Positions 18,153 to 27,535 are shown, numbered from the stretch's first letter. The stretch is DNA of 64,000 bases from CANDOC01 sp965261725 (GCA_965261725.1 CBDHDU010000029.1:153172-217171), one strand, 5' to 3'. Numbers and translations are program-made. Notes: a model not told the origin generated them from the sequence alone.

Positions 18153-19644
18153 CAGGGCGAAAGCTTCATTAAAACTAACGTACACGAATTTATGATCCAT
18201 CCTCTTTCTATCCTTAAAAGAGGTTAATCGGATGCCTGCTTGTACGCCTATAACCGATAGATTCCAGACATTAAGTGATTCGCGTAGCGCTATTCACATC
18301 ACCTACTCGCTGCCAGAAGTTCTATTTATCGTTTACGCCAGCGTCTTAAGTGGCTACAACGAGTGGGAAAGCATGGCTAATTTTGGCAGCTACAACCTCA
18401 CTTGGTTTCGTCAGTTCTTCCCTTACCGCTGGGGCATGCCTTCGCACCACACTATCGAGAAAGTATGCATGATGATTAACTCCAAAGCGTTCATGCAGCT
18501 CTTTATTGATTGGATGCAGGATGTCGTTGCCAGAATTGATGATCAGGCAAACGACGAGCCAGACAATAACAATAAGCAGGATATAGACGACGTTATAGCT
18601 ATTGATGGTAAGGCGCTGAGGGGATCGCGCCCCGCTAAGGGTAAAAAAATGGTTCATATCGTCAGTGCTTACAGCGCCAAACTCAGCCTGATATTAGGGT
18701 TTACTCCCGTTGAGAGGAAATCCAATGAGATTACTGCTATCCCAGAAATTCTGGACATGTTGGTGGTAGAAGGATGCCTGATAACGAGTGACGCCATGGG
18801 TTGTCAGAAAGACATCTGTCAGAAGATCGTGGACAAAAAGGCAGACTATCTAATCTGCGCCAAGAATAATCAACCCACGCTTTGTAAAAACATAGAGAAA
18901 GTGTTTACAAAGCACATCGAAGATCATCCGAAAGACCCGGAGCCTACTGATGCCAATGTTTTTTTTGCAGAAACAGAAGAGCAAAGCCGTAATCGTCAGG
19001 AACACCGTCGTTGCTGGGTGTTTAATGACGTTTCAGAGATTGATCCTGATAATGAATGGGCAAAACTGACTCAGTTTGCTGTCATTCAGAGAGATCGACT
19101 GATCCATTCGATACAAACGACAGAGTTGCATTGTTACATTATGAGTCGGGAAATGCCTGCTCAAAGCGTGCTGGAGAGTGTTCGGGCTCATTGGTGCATC
19201 GAGAATGGCCAGCACTGGAAACTCGATGTCAGCTTTGCCGAAGATGCGTCAAAAATCCATGAGCGCACTGCCGTAAAGAACTTAGCCACTGTTAGGCGCT
19301 GTTGTTTCAATGCTCACAATCAGAGTGATCGCTTCCCTAAGAAAAGCATGAACCGCAGGATAGAGCTGGCAGGGCTCGATGAAGAGTACCGAGCTGAGTT
19401 AATTAGGGAGTGTTCATTTCTCTGAGCAAAAGGTTCGCTGAACGGCATCAGAGCGAAAAAAAGGTTTATTCATATCTTCTCAAATGAAGAGGTAGTGACT
19501 TGTATCAAATTCAGTATTTTGAGCCATAAATGTAGCATTGCGGCGCGACATAGAAAAATTGAGCTATTTATTGCCAATAATAAATGCTGATGAGTACTGG
19601 AATTTATTTTTTAGCACGATGGAACCTTCCAAGGTTTCGCCCTG
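18153..19644 (+). mobile_element. ISAs1-family element
   Basis: This 1492-bp element has inverted ends CAGGGCGAAA (18153) and its complement ending at 19644. It is flanked by the 10-bp duplication GGTTGTGATG (18143-18152 and 19645-19654). It is inserted in the transposase gene of IS4 copy 2. The 219 bases after the transposase stop contain no further gene. Confidence 0.94.
18232..19425 (+). CDS. ISAs1-family (H-repeat type) transposase
   Basis: The DDE transposase has 397 residues. The N-terminal DDE_Tnp_1-associated domain includes LPEVLFIVYASVLSGYNEWESMANFG and WGMPSHHTIEKVCMMI. The catalytic part shows VIAIDGKALRGSR (first Asp, about 125), LITSDAMGCQKDICQKIVDKKADYLICAKNNQPTL (second Asp, about 185) and HWCIENGQHWKLDVSFAEDASKI (Glu, about 327), all hallmarks of this family. 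It is complete, with intact element ends and duplication, so probably functional. Confidence 0.95.
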   Translation: MPACTPITDRFQTLSDSRSAIHITYSLPEVLFIVYASVLSGYNEWESMANFGSYNLTWFRQFFPYRWGMPSHHTIEKVCMMINSKAFMQLFIDWMQDVVARIDDQANDEPDNNNKQDIDDVIAIDGKALRGSRPAKGKKMVHIVSAYSAKLSLILGFTPVERKSNEITAIPEILDMLVVEGCLITSDAMGCQKDICQKIVDKKADYLICAKNNQPTLCKNIEKVFTKHIEDHPKDPEPTDANVFFAETEEQSRNRQEHRRCWVFNDVSEIDPDNEWAKLTQFAVIQRDRLIHSIQTTELHCYIMSREMPAQSVLESVRAHWCIENGQHWKLDVSFAEDASKIHERTAVKNLATVRRCCFNAHNQSDRFPKKSMNRRIELAGLDEEYRAELIRECSFL

Positions 19645-19791
19645 GGTTGTGATGCTGAGGGTGCAGCGAAAAAACAAGATAGGCATAGCCCTGATTTACT
19701 CAACAGATACAGGGCTGGACGCAATGACTATCGTCAAATATTACAAAGCTCGCTTTCAAATTGAGTTTGTATTCCTGGATGCCAAGCAATA

Positions 19792-20890
19792 TACCCATGA
19801 TCATTGAAGTTGCTTGATTTTCCAGCCGATTTTCAACATTGTACGAACATGCCGAAAATCACCCTGACAGCCCAACAAAAAGTAGCCTTGGAATCTCGCC
19901 ACAAAACATCGCGAGATGCACGGGAATGTGATCGTATCAAGGCTGTTTTGCTCAGGTCTGAAGGGTGGTCACCGTCTGCTATCGCTCAGGCATTGAGAAA
20001 AAGTGAATACACTATTTGTCGCCATCTGGACGCCTATCTGGAAAAGGAAAAGCTCAGGCCGGAGAACGGGGGGAGTGAAAGCCGCCTGAGTGATGAGCAA
20101 ACTCGGCAACTGGTCGAACACCTTTCTGAATATACTTACGCACACGTCCATCAGATCGTCGCCTATATTACCGATCGCTGGGGTATCAAATATACCGTAT
20201 CAGGCCTGAACAAGTGGCTGCACCAAAAAGGCTTTACCTACAAAAAGCCAAAGGGCGTACCGCACAAGGCTGATGTTGATAAGCAGGCTGGTTTTGTGGA
20301 GCACTATGAAGCCTTGAAAGCCACGCTACCAGAGGACGAGGTGATACTATTCATGGATGCGGTACACCCGACACAAGCGACCAAAATCACTTCCGGGTGG
20401 ATTCGAAAAGGGATTGATAAAATCATTAATACGACAGGTAGCCGTACTCGGCTGAACATTATCGGTGCGATTGATCTGGACAATATTGAAGCTGCTGTTT
20501 TCGGTCAATTTGATACGGTTAACAGTGAAGCGGTTACCGAGTTTTTCAAGAAAGTTCGGGATAACTATTCATCCATGAACGTTATTCACATGGTGCTTGA
20601 TGGTGCCGGTTACCATCGTTCACAGGAGGTAGTGAAAGAGGCGGAAGAGCTGGGAATAAAGCTTCATTACCTCCCCCCTTACAGTCCAAACCTGAACCCC
20701 ATTGAGCGATTATGGAAGGTGATGAATGAGTATGCCCGGAATAATGAATACTTCGCTCAGGCAAAAGAATTCCGGGAAAAGATTAATCATTTTCTGGACG
20801 TGACATTGCCCGAAATCGGTTCTTCCTTGGGCAGCAGGATTAACGATAATTTCCAGCGGTTAAATCCGGCATCTTGAATTCACTCAGGTA
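19792..20890 (+). mobile_element. IS630-family element, copy B
   Basis: A 1099-bp copy, the same as copies A and C, flanked by TA. It is inserted in IS4 copy 2; the interrupted sequence GCAATATACAGGCC is uninterrupted in IS4 copy 1. Confidence 0.92.
19849..20877 (+). CDS. IS630-family transposase (copy B)
   Basis: The protein is the same as in copies A and C: helix-turn-helix at the N-terminus, then the catalytic segments FMDAVHPTQATK, MVLDGAGYHRSQEV and LPPYSPNLNPIERLW. The ATG at 19849 was chosen; a TTG 15 codons upstream is also in frame. It has the same orientation as the IS4 gene it splits. It is intact. Confidence 0.93.
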   Translation: MPKITLTAQQKVALESRHKTSRDARECDRIKAVLLRSEGWSPSAIAQALRKSEYTICRHLDAYLEKEKLRPENGGSESRLSDEQTRQLVEHLSEYTYAHVHQIVAYITDRWGIKYTVSGLNKWLHQKGFTYKKPKGVPHKADVDKQAGFVEHYEALKATLPEDEVILFMDAVHPTQATKITSGWIRKGIDKIINTTGSRTRLNIIGAIDLDNIEAAVFGQFDTVNSEAVTEFFKKVRDNYSSMNVIHMVLDGAGYHRSQEVVKEAEELGIKLHYLPPYSPNLNPIERLWKVMNEYARNNEYFAQAKEFREKINHFLDVTLPEIGSSLGSRINDNFQRLNPAS

Positions 20891-21212
20891 TATACAGGCC
20901 TGATAGATTGCCAGTCATGTAATAAGCAGGCGATTCATACTCAGATTAATGCTTCATTCTCTGCCCTTAATCTGCTCAAACTGGCTGATCGGGAAGAAAA
21001 AGGTACCACAGGCAAAACGGTGATCTCAATTACGAGCTGGAAACGTCGTTTGTTCAACCAACACTTGATGTGCAGAGTTTTTGAAAAGTTAGGATTGACC
21101 ATGAATGATAGAAAAGTCATGGGCGCATATCAGGAGTTCAGCAGCTATGGTGCTATCGCTGCATGAAAGTGTCCAGAGTATTGATATATGGAGATATAGT
21201 TTAGGTCATTTA

Positions 21213-22350
21213 TTGACATGGGCGATATTCATGCGACTCATGCGGATATTTTCTCCAGACAAGCGTAAGCAGTATGTTCTTTCCGGAAAAATCCAAGGAT
21301 CATTTTTCTCGTTCTCTGGATAGATTTCAGTCCAGAGGAAACAGCATTGAGAAACGCCTCCTTCGTCCGCAGGATCATTCGCCCAACACGACCAGACTTG
21401 AGGCTTCCCCAGACAAGCTCAACCGGGTTCAACTCAGGAGAGTACGGCGGTAGTAGCTGGATATCCAGTAAACGTGGCTCGCGCTTAAGATATTTCATAA
21501 CCTTTTTGGCTGCGTGAACAGAGTGTCCATCCGTCACGATGAGAACAGGGCGGTCATGGGACTTCTCTATCTGCCGGAGAAATTTGATGAAAACATCCGC
21601 ATTAAAGCGACCAGTGATCGACATGTAGCGCATATCTCCCTCACCGCTGACAGCTGCGATCATGTTGATCCCAAAACGTGCACCGGTGGCGCTGACAACG
21701 GGAGTGCAGCCCTTTCGACCCCAGGTTGTGCCGTTATGGTAATCGGAACGCAGGCTCGCTTCGTCAATGAAATAGATAATAGCGTTATGGTTTTCCGCCG
21801 TGGCTCTCAATTCCGGATAGCGTTCCTGTAGCCACTGGGCCACTTTTTTTTTCGCTCTGTTGCCAGGCTTTTCTTACGGGTCGCTGAGGGGAAAGTCCCA
21901 TTTTCTTGAGCATCTTGCCGACGGCACTGGGATCCATGGTTATGTCGAATTCGGATTTTATCACTCCAGCAACGATGTCCCTCGTCCAGCAAGCTTTGTA
22001 AAAGCCGTAGTGGGTTGGATTCCGAGTGAGGATAATATGCGCCAAACGATCTTTTTGCTCTGTAGTGAGCTTCGGTTTACGGCCACCACGCCGCTGACTG
22101 GTCTTCAAAGCCTCCTCGCCACCTTCCTTGAAGCTCGCCACCCATCGGTAAACACAGGATTTATGGGTACTGTACTTGCTAGCCAGCTCCGGAACAGACA
22201 TTCCGTCCTGCCAATGTCGGATGGCTTCCATGCGGATTATTTCCCGTTGGAGATGGGAGACTTTACGACCGTCAAGCTTGCTCATGAACACCTCTTTTCA
22301 GAGGTGAAAATTTACCTGATCGTTTGTCTTAAAGTATTCGCCCACGTCAA
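21213..22350 (-). mobile_element. IS630-family element, third type, in the 3' end of miaE
   Basis: The inverted ends TTGACATGGGCGATA (21213) and TTGACGTGGGCGAATA (read backwards from 22350) are flanked by TA on both sides (21211-21212 and 22351-22352). Length is 1138 bp. Removing it gives miaE a stop codon right after the junction (reading ...CPMWADK). Confidence 0.88.
21238..22285 (-). pseudogene. IS630-family transposase in two frames (A9 slip site)
   Basis: The first frame starts at 22285 (MSKLDGRKVSHLQ, after a GAGGTG ribosome site) and holds the DNA-binding part (SVPELASKYSTHKSCVYRWVASF). The second holds the catalytic part: AIIYFIDEASLRSD, PVLIVTDGHSVHAAKK and LLPPYSPELNPVELVW. They meet at a run of nine A (minus strand, 21848-21856). 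With eight A the reading passes smoothly from QQSEKK to VAQWLQERYPELRA. As with the element at 14.1 kb, this could be programmed slippage, a lesion or an assembly error. Confidence 0.82.
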
Positions 22351-22951
22351 TATCAGCCCACATCGGGCAACCGCTATGAAAACGAAACTCCTCATCAGGC
22401 GATTCTATCACCTCACATTCAATCTGGCGGAAATGTTCAACACGATCCTCAATCGATTCATCCGCAGCCTCTTCAGCCAGTTTGAGATAATCCTGATAGT
22501 GACGGGCTTCTGATTTCAATAACGAGACATAAAACTTGCCCAACTCATCATCAAGATGCGGCGCGAGTTTTTCAAACCGCTCACAGGATCGGGCTTCAAT
22601 AAAAGCGCCGACAATCAGGGTATCCACCAGCCGCTGCGGTTCTTCTTTGCGAACATGTTCCCGCAAGCAATTGGCATAACGGGATGCGCTGACAGGCCGG
22701 TATGCTATGCCCCGCTTTTTCATGAGTGCATGCACCTGCTCAAAATGCCGCAACTCCTCCCTCGCCAGCCGGGACATTTTGTATTGAAGATCTTCATGAA
22801 AGGCATAGCGAAACAGTAAATTGAGCGCGGTTGCTGCTGCTTTCTTTTCGCAATTAGCATGATCTATAAGGAGAATATCTTGTTGTTTTAATGCCATTTC
22901 AATCCAGGCATCTGGCGTTTGGCATGCCAGAAATACTGCTGGCTTTCTCAT
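22298..22951 (-). CDS. miaE: tRNA-(ms2io6A)-hydroxylase
   Basis: MiaE is a diiron enzyme that hydroxylates the isopentenyl side chain of the modified A37 in tRNAs reading U-starting codons. The ferritin-like four-helix bundle is visible with metal-binding ExxH motifs (EELRHFEQV near residue 85; SEARHYQDY near 160) and the conserved start PDAWIEMALKQQDILLIDHANCEKKA. I chose the ATG at 22951 (MRKPAVF), which follows GGGGGA; the ATG at 22990 is in frame too. The C-terminus beyond FRFHSGCPMWA is altered: an IS630 element inserted at 22350 adds about 16 residues (DIDVGEYFKTND...). The catalytic part is intact. Confidence 0.92.
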   Translation of the reverse strand: MRKPAVFLACQTPDAWIEMALKQQDILLIDHANCEKKAAATALNLLFRYAFHEDLQYKMSRLAREELRHFEQVHALMKKRGIAYRPVSASRYANCLREHVRKEEPQRLVDTLIVGAFIEARSCERFEKLAPHLDDELGKFYVSLLKSEARHYQDYLKLAEEAADESIEDRVEHFRQIECEVIESPDEEFRFHSGCPMWADIDVGEYFKTNDQVNFHL

Positions 22952-23074
22952 TTCAATCCCCCCATAACGTAAACTCAGTCGAACGACCATTTCACACAGG
23001 AATAAAATCTGCTGCCTGATTTTTCTGGACTCTATACTTCAAAGCTTCTTTATAATGCCACATATCTCACAACC

Positions 23075-24544
23075 ATGCCTGCCGACAATAGAAAACCCAT
23101 CTGGCTTATAACAATTCTTATCCTGAATATTTCACTCAGCGAAATAATTCTGGCATCTGATAACCCTGATCACTCTCCGTTTTCATGCAGGGAAATTCAT
23201 GCCCAGATGCGAACTCATCACAAGAGTTTACTTTTCGGTGAGTCTACCGAGGAGCAGGGTATTGTCATAAAAAAATCAGATGGTCGCATTCTGATTCAGA
23301 AAGAACCTTCAGGGAGTACTTACCTGAACGCACCAGTGGAATATGTAGCAGGTCTGAGCAAAAACAAAGACAACCCCTGCCATGCAACACTTCTGTATTT
23401 CACAGGAAGCGAAAAAAAAATGCAGCTTCAGCGCGAAATGCTGGTGTTCGACTCTGTAGAAAAGTGCAGTTCAGCGGTTACAGCAATCCGGCGATGGACT
23501 TCATCAACAGGACTCATGCCTCAAAACCTCAAGCCCGTCGTTAACTGCGTCAAAGGTAATCAAAACGGAAGTGATATATTTCAACTGACAAGGGAAGTTC
23601 TTGAGGCTGCAGGATGCCAGCTTCAAGCACCTTATTATACAACTGAAAATCCACAAGCAACCCGTGACGCCACCGCTGCCTGTCGCCAAAGCAGTCCTTT
23701 GATTACCGGCATTATCGTCATTGGTGGTGACGGAACCCTGAAACATGCAGCCGAAGGACTGACAAACAAAGGTGAGATTGCATCTTCCCTGCCTGTTGCA
23801 CTGGTGCCAATTGGAGGTATTCACGGTGTGGCAACTTCTTTAAAACTCCTGCATAACAATCATATTCACGCACTCTGGGTCATTATTAAAGCGTTACGTA
23901 AGCAGCACTTAGTGAACTGGCACTACATGTATTATGAAAGCTTTGACAGACAAAACACGCTTCAGGAAAAAGGTATTTCCTTTGTCGCCATTGATGGCGG
24001 AGTTATCTGTGATATAGATAAAGCAACAGCTGATACCAGTGGGTTTGCAAGAGCAGCAGCATTTCTGAAAGCAGCAGCTGGCTTTGCATGGAGTCCGAAA
24101 CCACATCCTTATAATACCCGATTCAAAATCCACCTCTCGGATAGCGATCGCTCAGCCATCACAGAAGATAACCGGGACTTTATTTTCATAAGCGCTATGA
24201 AAGCACCTTTTCCCGGGCATTCTTATCATCTGGCACCAGACTCTAATATCCGTGAAACTAGCTTTATATTCAGAACAATCTATAAATCCAGCACAACACT
24301 GCCAACACGAATAAGCTTTCTGGCACTGCTATCAACAGGAGGCGGGCATAGCTATTATGAAGAAAAGGTCACATCCCGGAGCATCGCCCACCTGATAATG
24401 GAAAAGGTTGCCAATGGCCCTGATGAGCATGAAACGATTACTGTTGATGGAGAGCCTTGCCCAGGTACCCGCTTTGAAATCACAGGCTCCAAGTATCCAC
24501 TGAACTTTATTGCACTGGATTATGTCAAGCCCTCAATTCGGTAA
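23075..24544 (+). CDS. Exported protein with a diacylglycerol/sphingosine kinase-like domain
   Basis: The protein has 489 residues with an N-terminal hydrophobic signal (WLITILILNISLSEIILAS, about 9-28). The central domain resembles the lipid-kinase catalytic fold of diacylglycerol, ceramide and sphingosine kinases: GIIVIGGDGTLKHAAEGL (about 212-229) matches the nucleotide-binding GGDGTxxE motif, and LPVALVPIGGIHGVATSL (239-256) lies where the family has LPxGTGND. That second motif lacks the usual Asn. An upstream segment (LVFDSVEKCSSAVTAIRRW) resembles the N-terminal lobe of sphingosine kinases. Known bacterial lipid kinases are cytoplasmic; an export signal suggests a host-directed role (inference). 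It is flanked by miaE (divergent) and acnB (same strand, 318 bases on). Confidence 0.7.
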   Translation: MPADNRKPIWLITILILNISLSEIILASDNPDHSPFSCREIHAQMRTHHKSLLFGESTEEQGIVIKKSDGRILIQKEPSGSTYLNAPVEYVAGLSKNKDNPCHATLLYFTGSEKKMQLQREMLVFDSVEKCSSAVTAIRRWTSSTGLMPQNLKPVVNCVKGNQNGSDIFQLTREVLEAAGCQLQAPYYTTENPQATRDATAACRQSSPLITGIIVIGGDGTLKHAAEGLTNKGEIASSLPVALVPIGGIHGVATSLKLLHNNHIHALWVIIKALRKQHLVNWHYMYYESFDRQNTLQEKGISFVAIDGGVICDIDKATADTSGFARAAAFLKAAAGFAWSPKPHPYNTRFKIHLSDSDRSAITEDNRDFIFISAMKAPFPGHSYHLAPDSNIRETSFIFRTIYKSSTTLPTRISFLALLSTGGGHSYYEEKVTSRSIAHLIMEKVANGPDEHETITVDGEPCPGTRFEITGSKYPLNFIALDYVKPSIR

Positions 24545-24862
24545 CCGGGTACTTGTCTGCCGACAGTCATTCATCGTCTGAATAACGGACATTTCGATAT
24601 ACCCTTAACTTGAGTGCGGCTATTCGCTATACTCACTCCGCCTATTAAAAGCAGCATCGACAGAGCAATCTGCCCTGCCAGCCACCGGATCGGGTTGACC
24701 AGCGCGCTTGATTATTGCAGTACTTCAGCTTCGGTCAGAATTTCCGGAGCCAGAACAACAAAACGCATAGATTGCATACTGCAGCATCCCAAGCCCGAAG
24801 CACCCCGTTTTATCAGTCACCGATCCGTCCATCTGCAGGTCTAATAAAGAGGGTATAACAAA
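24545..24862. other. Upstream region of acnB
   Basis: No gene is supported in these 318 bases. A possible promoter is TTAACT (24605-24610), 17 bases, TATACT (24628-24633), which would leave a leader of about 225 bases before the acnB GTG. Frames crossing this stretch lack ribosome sites. Confidence 0.4.
24605..24633 (+). promoter_or_regulatory. Candidate sigma-70 promoter for acnB
   Basis: TTAACT and TATACT are separated by 17 bases. The -10 box is close to consensus, the -35 weak. It lies within the acnB upstream region and on its strand. Prediction by eye only. Confidence 0.35.
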
Positions 24863-27436
24863 GTGCTAGAAGCTTATCGCCAACACGTAGCCGAGCGTGC
24901 AGCCGAAGGTGTGCCACCCAAACCTCTCAGCGCTGAACAGGTCAGCGGTCTGGTTGAATTACTCAAGAATCCTCCCGCCGGTGAAGAACAGGTTCTGCTG
25001 GACTTGCTGGAAAACCGCATTCCTCCCGGCGTTGATGAGGCAGCTTATGTCAAAGCCGGGTTCCTGACTGCCATCGTTAAAGGCGAAGCCAAATCACCTC
25101 TGGTTGGCAAGCCAGAAGCCGTTCGCCTGCTGGGTATGATGCAGGGCGGCTATAACATCGAAACGCTGGTTGCTCTGCTGGATGACGCCGAACTGGCACC
25201 GCTGGCAGCTGCTGAACTGAAGCATACTCTGCTGGTATTCGATGCATTCCATGATGTCGATGAAAAAGGCAAAAACGGCAATGAGTTCGCGCAGGCCGTC
25301 ATGCAATCATGGGCTGACGCTGAGTGGTTCCTGAACAAGCCGGAACTACCGGAGAGCATGACGCTGACCGTATTCAAGGTCACCGGTGAAACCAACACCG
25401 ATGACTTGTCTCCGGCGCCGGATGCCTGGAGCCGTCCGGATATTCCGCTGCATGCCAAAGCCATGTACAAAATGCCCCGCGAAGGCATTACCAATTCCGA
25501 ACAGCAGATTGAAGAGCTGAAGCAGAAAGGCCACCCGGTTGCCTTCGTTGGCGATGTTGTGGGTACCGGTTCTTCCCGTAAGTCCGCGACTAACTCTGTA
25601 CTCTGGTATATCGGTGATGATATTCCGGGCGTACCTAACAAGCGTGCCGGTGGTGTCTGCATTGGCGGCAAGATTGCCCCGATCTTCTTTAATACCATGG
25701 AAGATGCCGGCGCCCTGCCCTTTGAATGCGATGTGCAGAACATCAATATGGGTGATGTGATCACCATCAAGCCTTATGAAGGCAAGGTGTTGAATGCTGA
25801 TTCCGGTGACGTGGTTTCTGAGTTTACCCTGAAAACCGATGTACTGATTGATGAAGTACGCGCCGGCGGTCGTATTCCTCTGATTATCGGTCGTGGCCTG
25901 ACCGATAAAACCCGTGAAGCACTGGGTCTCGAGCCTTCTCCGGTATTCCGTCGCCCGAAAGCCGCTGAAGCATCCGATAAGGGCTTTACCCTGGCTCAGA
26001 AGATCGTTGGTAAGGCCTGCGGTGTTGAAGGTGTACGCCCCGGTCAGTACTGTGAACCGAAAATGACGACTGTCGGCTCCCAGGATACTACCGGCCCGAT
26101 GACCCGTGATGAGCTGAAAGATCTTGCCTGTCTCGGCTTCTCTGCTGATCTGGTGATGCAGTCTTTCTGTCATACCGCCGCTTATCCGAAGCCGGTGGAT
26201 GTGGAAACCCATCACACCCTGCCTGACTTTATTATGAACCGTTCCGGTGTGGCACTGCGCCCCGGCGACGGTATTATTCACAGCTGGCTGAACCGGATGC
26301 TGCTGCCCGATACTGTCGGTACCGGTGGTGACTCCCATACCCGTTTCCCGATGGGTATTTCCTTCCCTGCGGGTTCCGGTCTGGTTGCTTTTGCTGCCGC
26401 TACCGGCGTTATGCCGCTGGATATGCCTGAGTCTGTACTGGTTCGTTTCAAGGGTGAAATGCAGCCCGGTATCACCCTGCGTGATCTGGTGCATGCAATT
26501 CCGCTATACGGTATCAAGGAAGGTTTGCTGACTGTTGAGAAACAGGGCAAGAAGAATATCTTCTCCGGCCGGGTACTGGAAATTGAAGGCCTGGAAACGC
26601 TGACTGTTGAGCAGGCATTTGAACTGTCCGACGCATCCGCCGAACGTTCTGCAGCCGGTTGCACCATTACGCTTTCCGAAGAGTCTGTCAGCGAATACCT
26701 GAAGTCCAATATCACCATGCTGCGCTGGATGATCAAGGAAGGTTACGGCGATCCACGCACACTGGAACGCCGTGCACAGAAGATGGAAGCCTGGCTGGAA
26801 AATCCGGAACTGATGCGCGCCGATAAGGATGCAGAATATGCCGCCATTATCGAAATTGATCTGGCGGATATCAAAGAGCCCATCCTCTGCGCACCAAATG
26901 ATCCGGACGATGCCCGCACCCTTTCAGATGTGGCGGGTGACAAGGTTGATGAGGTCTTCCTCGGTTCTTGCATGACCAATATCGGTCACTTCCGTGCTGC
27001 CGGTAAGCTGCTGGAGCAGAACAGCGATCCGCTGCAGACCCGCTTCTGGATGTCTCCACCGACCAAGATGGACAAGGACCAACTGGTCGAAGAAGGTTTC
27101 TATAACATCTACGGCAAGGCTGGCGTACGCACCGAAATTCCGGGCTGCTCACTCTGCATGGGTAACCAGGCACGGGTAGCACCGGGGGCAACTGTGCTCT
27201 CAACCTCCACCCGTAACTTCCCGAACCGCTTAGGTGATGGCGCTAATGTCTATCTCTGCTCTGCAGAGCTGGCTTCTGTTGGTGCAATTCTGGGACGGAT
27301 TCCGTCTGCTGGTGAATATATGGAATACGCACAAAATCTGGATGCTATGTCCGGCGATATTTACCGCTATCTGAATTTTGATCAGATGGGTACTTATCAG
27401 AAAGCAGCTGATGAGATTATTGCCAAAGCCAGTTAG
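24863..27436 (+). CDS. acnB: Aconitate hydratase B
   Basis: AcnB (857 residues) is the main citric-acid-cycle aconitase and converts citrate to isocitrate with a 4Fe-4S cluster. It begins MLEAYRQHVAERAAEG, nearly as in Escherichia coli, from a GTG start after AGAGGG. The HEAT-like N-terminal domain (to about 160), the swivel domain (TGETNTDDLSPAPDAWSR; GTGSSRKSATNSVLW), and the catalytic domains with cluster cysteines in GSCMTNIGHF (about 710) and GCSLCMGNQAR (about 770) are all complete. A strong terminator follows. Antisense frames across it are shadows. Confidence 0.98.
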   Translation: MLEAYRQHVAERAAEGVPPKPLSAEQVSGLVELLKNPPAGEEQVLLDLLENRIPPGVDEAAYVKAGFLTAIVKGEAKSPLVGKPEAVRLLGMMQGGYNIETLVALLDDAELAPLAAAELKHTLLVFDAFHDVDEKGKNGNEFAQAVMQSWADAEWFLNKPELPESMTLTVFKVTGETNTDDLSPAPDAWSRPDIPLHAKAMYKMPREGITNSEQQIEELKQKGHPVAFVGDVVGTGSSRKSATNSVLWYIGDDIPGVPNKRAGGVCIGGKIAPIFFNTMEDAGALPFECDVQNINMGDVITIKPYEGKVLNADSGDVVSEFTLKTDVLIDEVRAGGRIPLIIGRGLTDKTREALGLEPSPVFRRPKAAEASDKGFTLAQKIVGKACGVEGVRPGQYCEPKMTTVGSQDTTGPMTRDELKDLACLGFSADLVMQSFCHTAAYPKPVDVETHHTLPDFIMNRSGVALRPGDGIIHSWLNRMLLPDTVGTGGDSHTRFPMGISFPAGSGLVAFAAATGVMPLDMPESVLVRFKGEMQPGITLRDLVHAIPLYGIKEGLLTVEKQGKKNIFSGRVLEIEGLETLTVEQAFELSDASAERSAAGCTITLSEESVSEYLKSNITMLRWMIKEGYGDPRTLERRAQKMEAWLENPELMRADKDAEYAAIIEIDLADIKEPILCAPNDPDDARTLSDVAGDKVDEVFLGSCMTNIGHFRAAGKLLEQNSDPLQTRFWMSPPTKMDKDQLVEEGFYNIYGKAGVRTEIPGCSLCMGNQARVAPGATVLSTSTRNFPNRLGDGANVYLCSAELASVGAILGRIPSAGEYMEYAQNLDAMSGDIYRYLNFDQMGTYQKAADEIIAKAS

Positions 27437-27456
27437 ATAATACTTAACTGTACCAT

Positions 27457-27497
27457 TAAAAGAGCTTCCATCATAATGATCGAAGCTCTTTTTTATT
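27457..27497 (+). terminator. Intrinsic terminator after acnB
   Basis: The stem AAAGAGCTTC / GAAGCTCTTT is followed by T residues (27485-27495). It lies about 20 bases after the acnB stop. Confidence 0.85.
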
Positions 27498-27535
27498 TCG
27501 AAAAGCGCTCTACTACCTTCTTAAAAAGAAAACTT

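Larger units (their letters stand above)
17370..21166 (+). pseudogene. IS4-family transposase split in three pieces
   Basis: The gene starts intact at 17370 (MDNIVKTALGKMSK), without the frameshift of copy 1. It is cut at 18152 by ISAs1, resumes at 19655 (VVMLRVQRKNKIG, with the YYKARFQIEFVF signature), is cut again at 19791 by IS630, and finishes at 20893-21166 (LIDCQSCNKQ to SSYGAIAA). One change in the signature (VFLDAK instead of VFRDAK) is seen. No functional product is expected. Confidence 0.9.
17274..21183 (+). mobile_element. IS4-family element, copy 2, split by ISAs1 and IS630
   Basis: The ends match copy 1 (CAATACTGTGGACAGTTTTC at 17274; CAATACTCTGGACACTTTC read backwards from 21183). 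Removing ISAs1 (18153-19644) and IS630 (19792-20890) with their duplications leaves 1307 bp. Unlike copy 1, its two outer flanks (CAGAT on the left, ATATA on the right) do not match. The two sides may therefore have come together by recombination or deletion rather than one simple insertion. Confidence 0.9.

Noticed and set aside
25346..26494. 382-codon minus-strand frame
   Set aside because: Antisense to acnB; no ribosome site and no recognisable domain.
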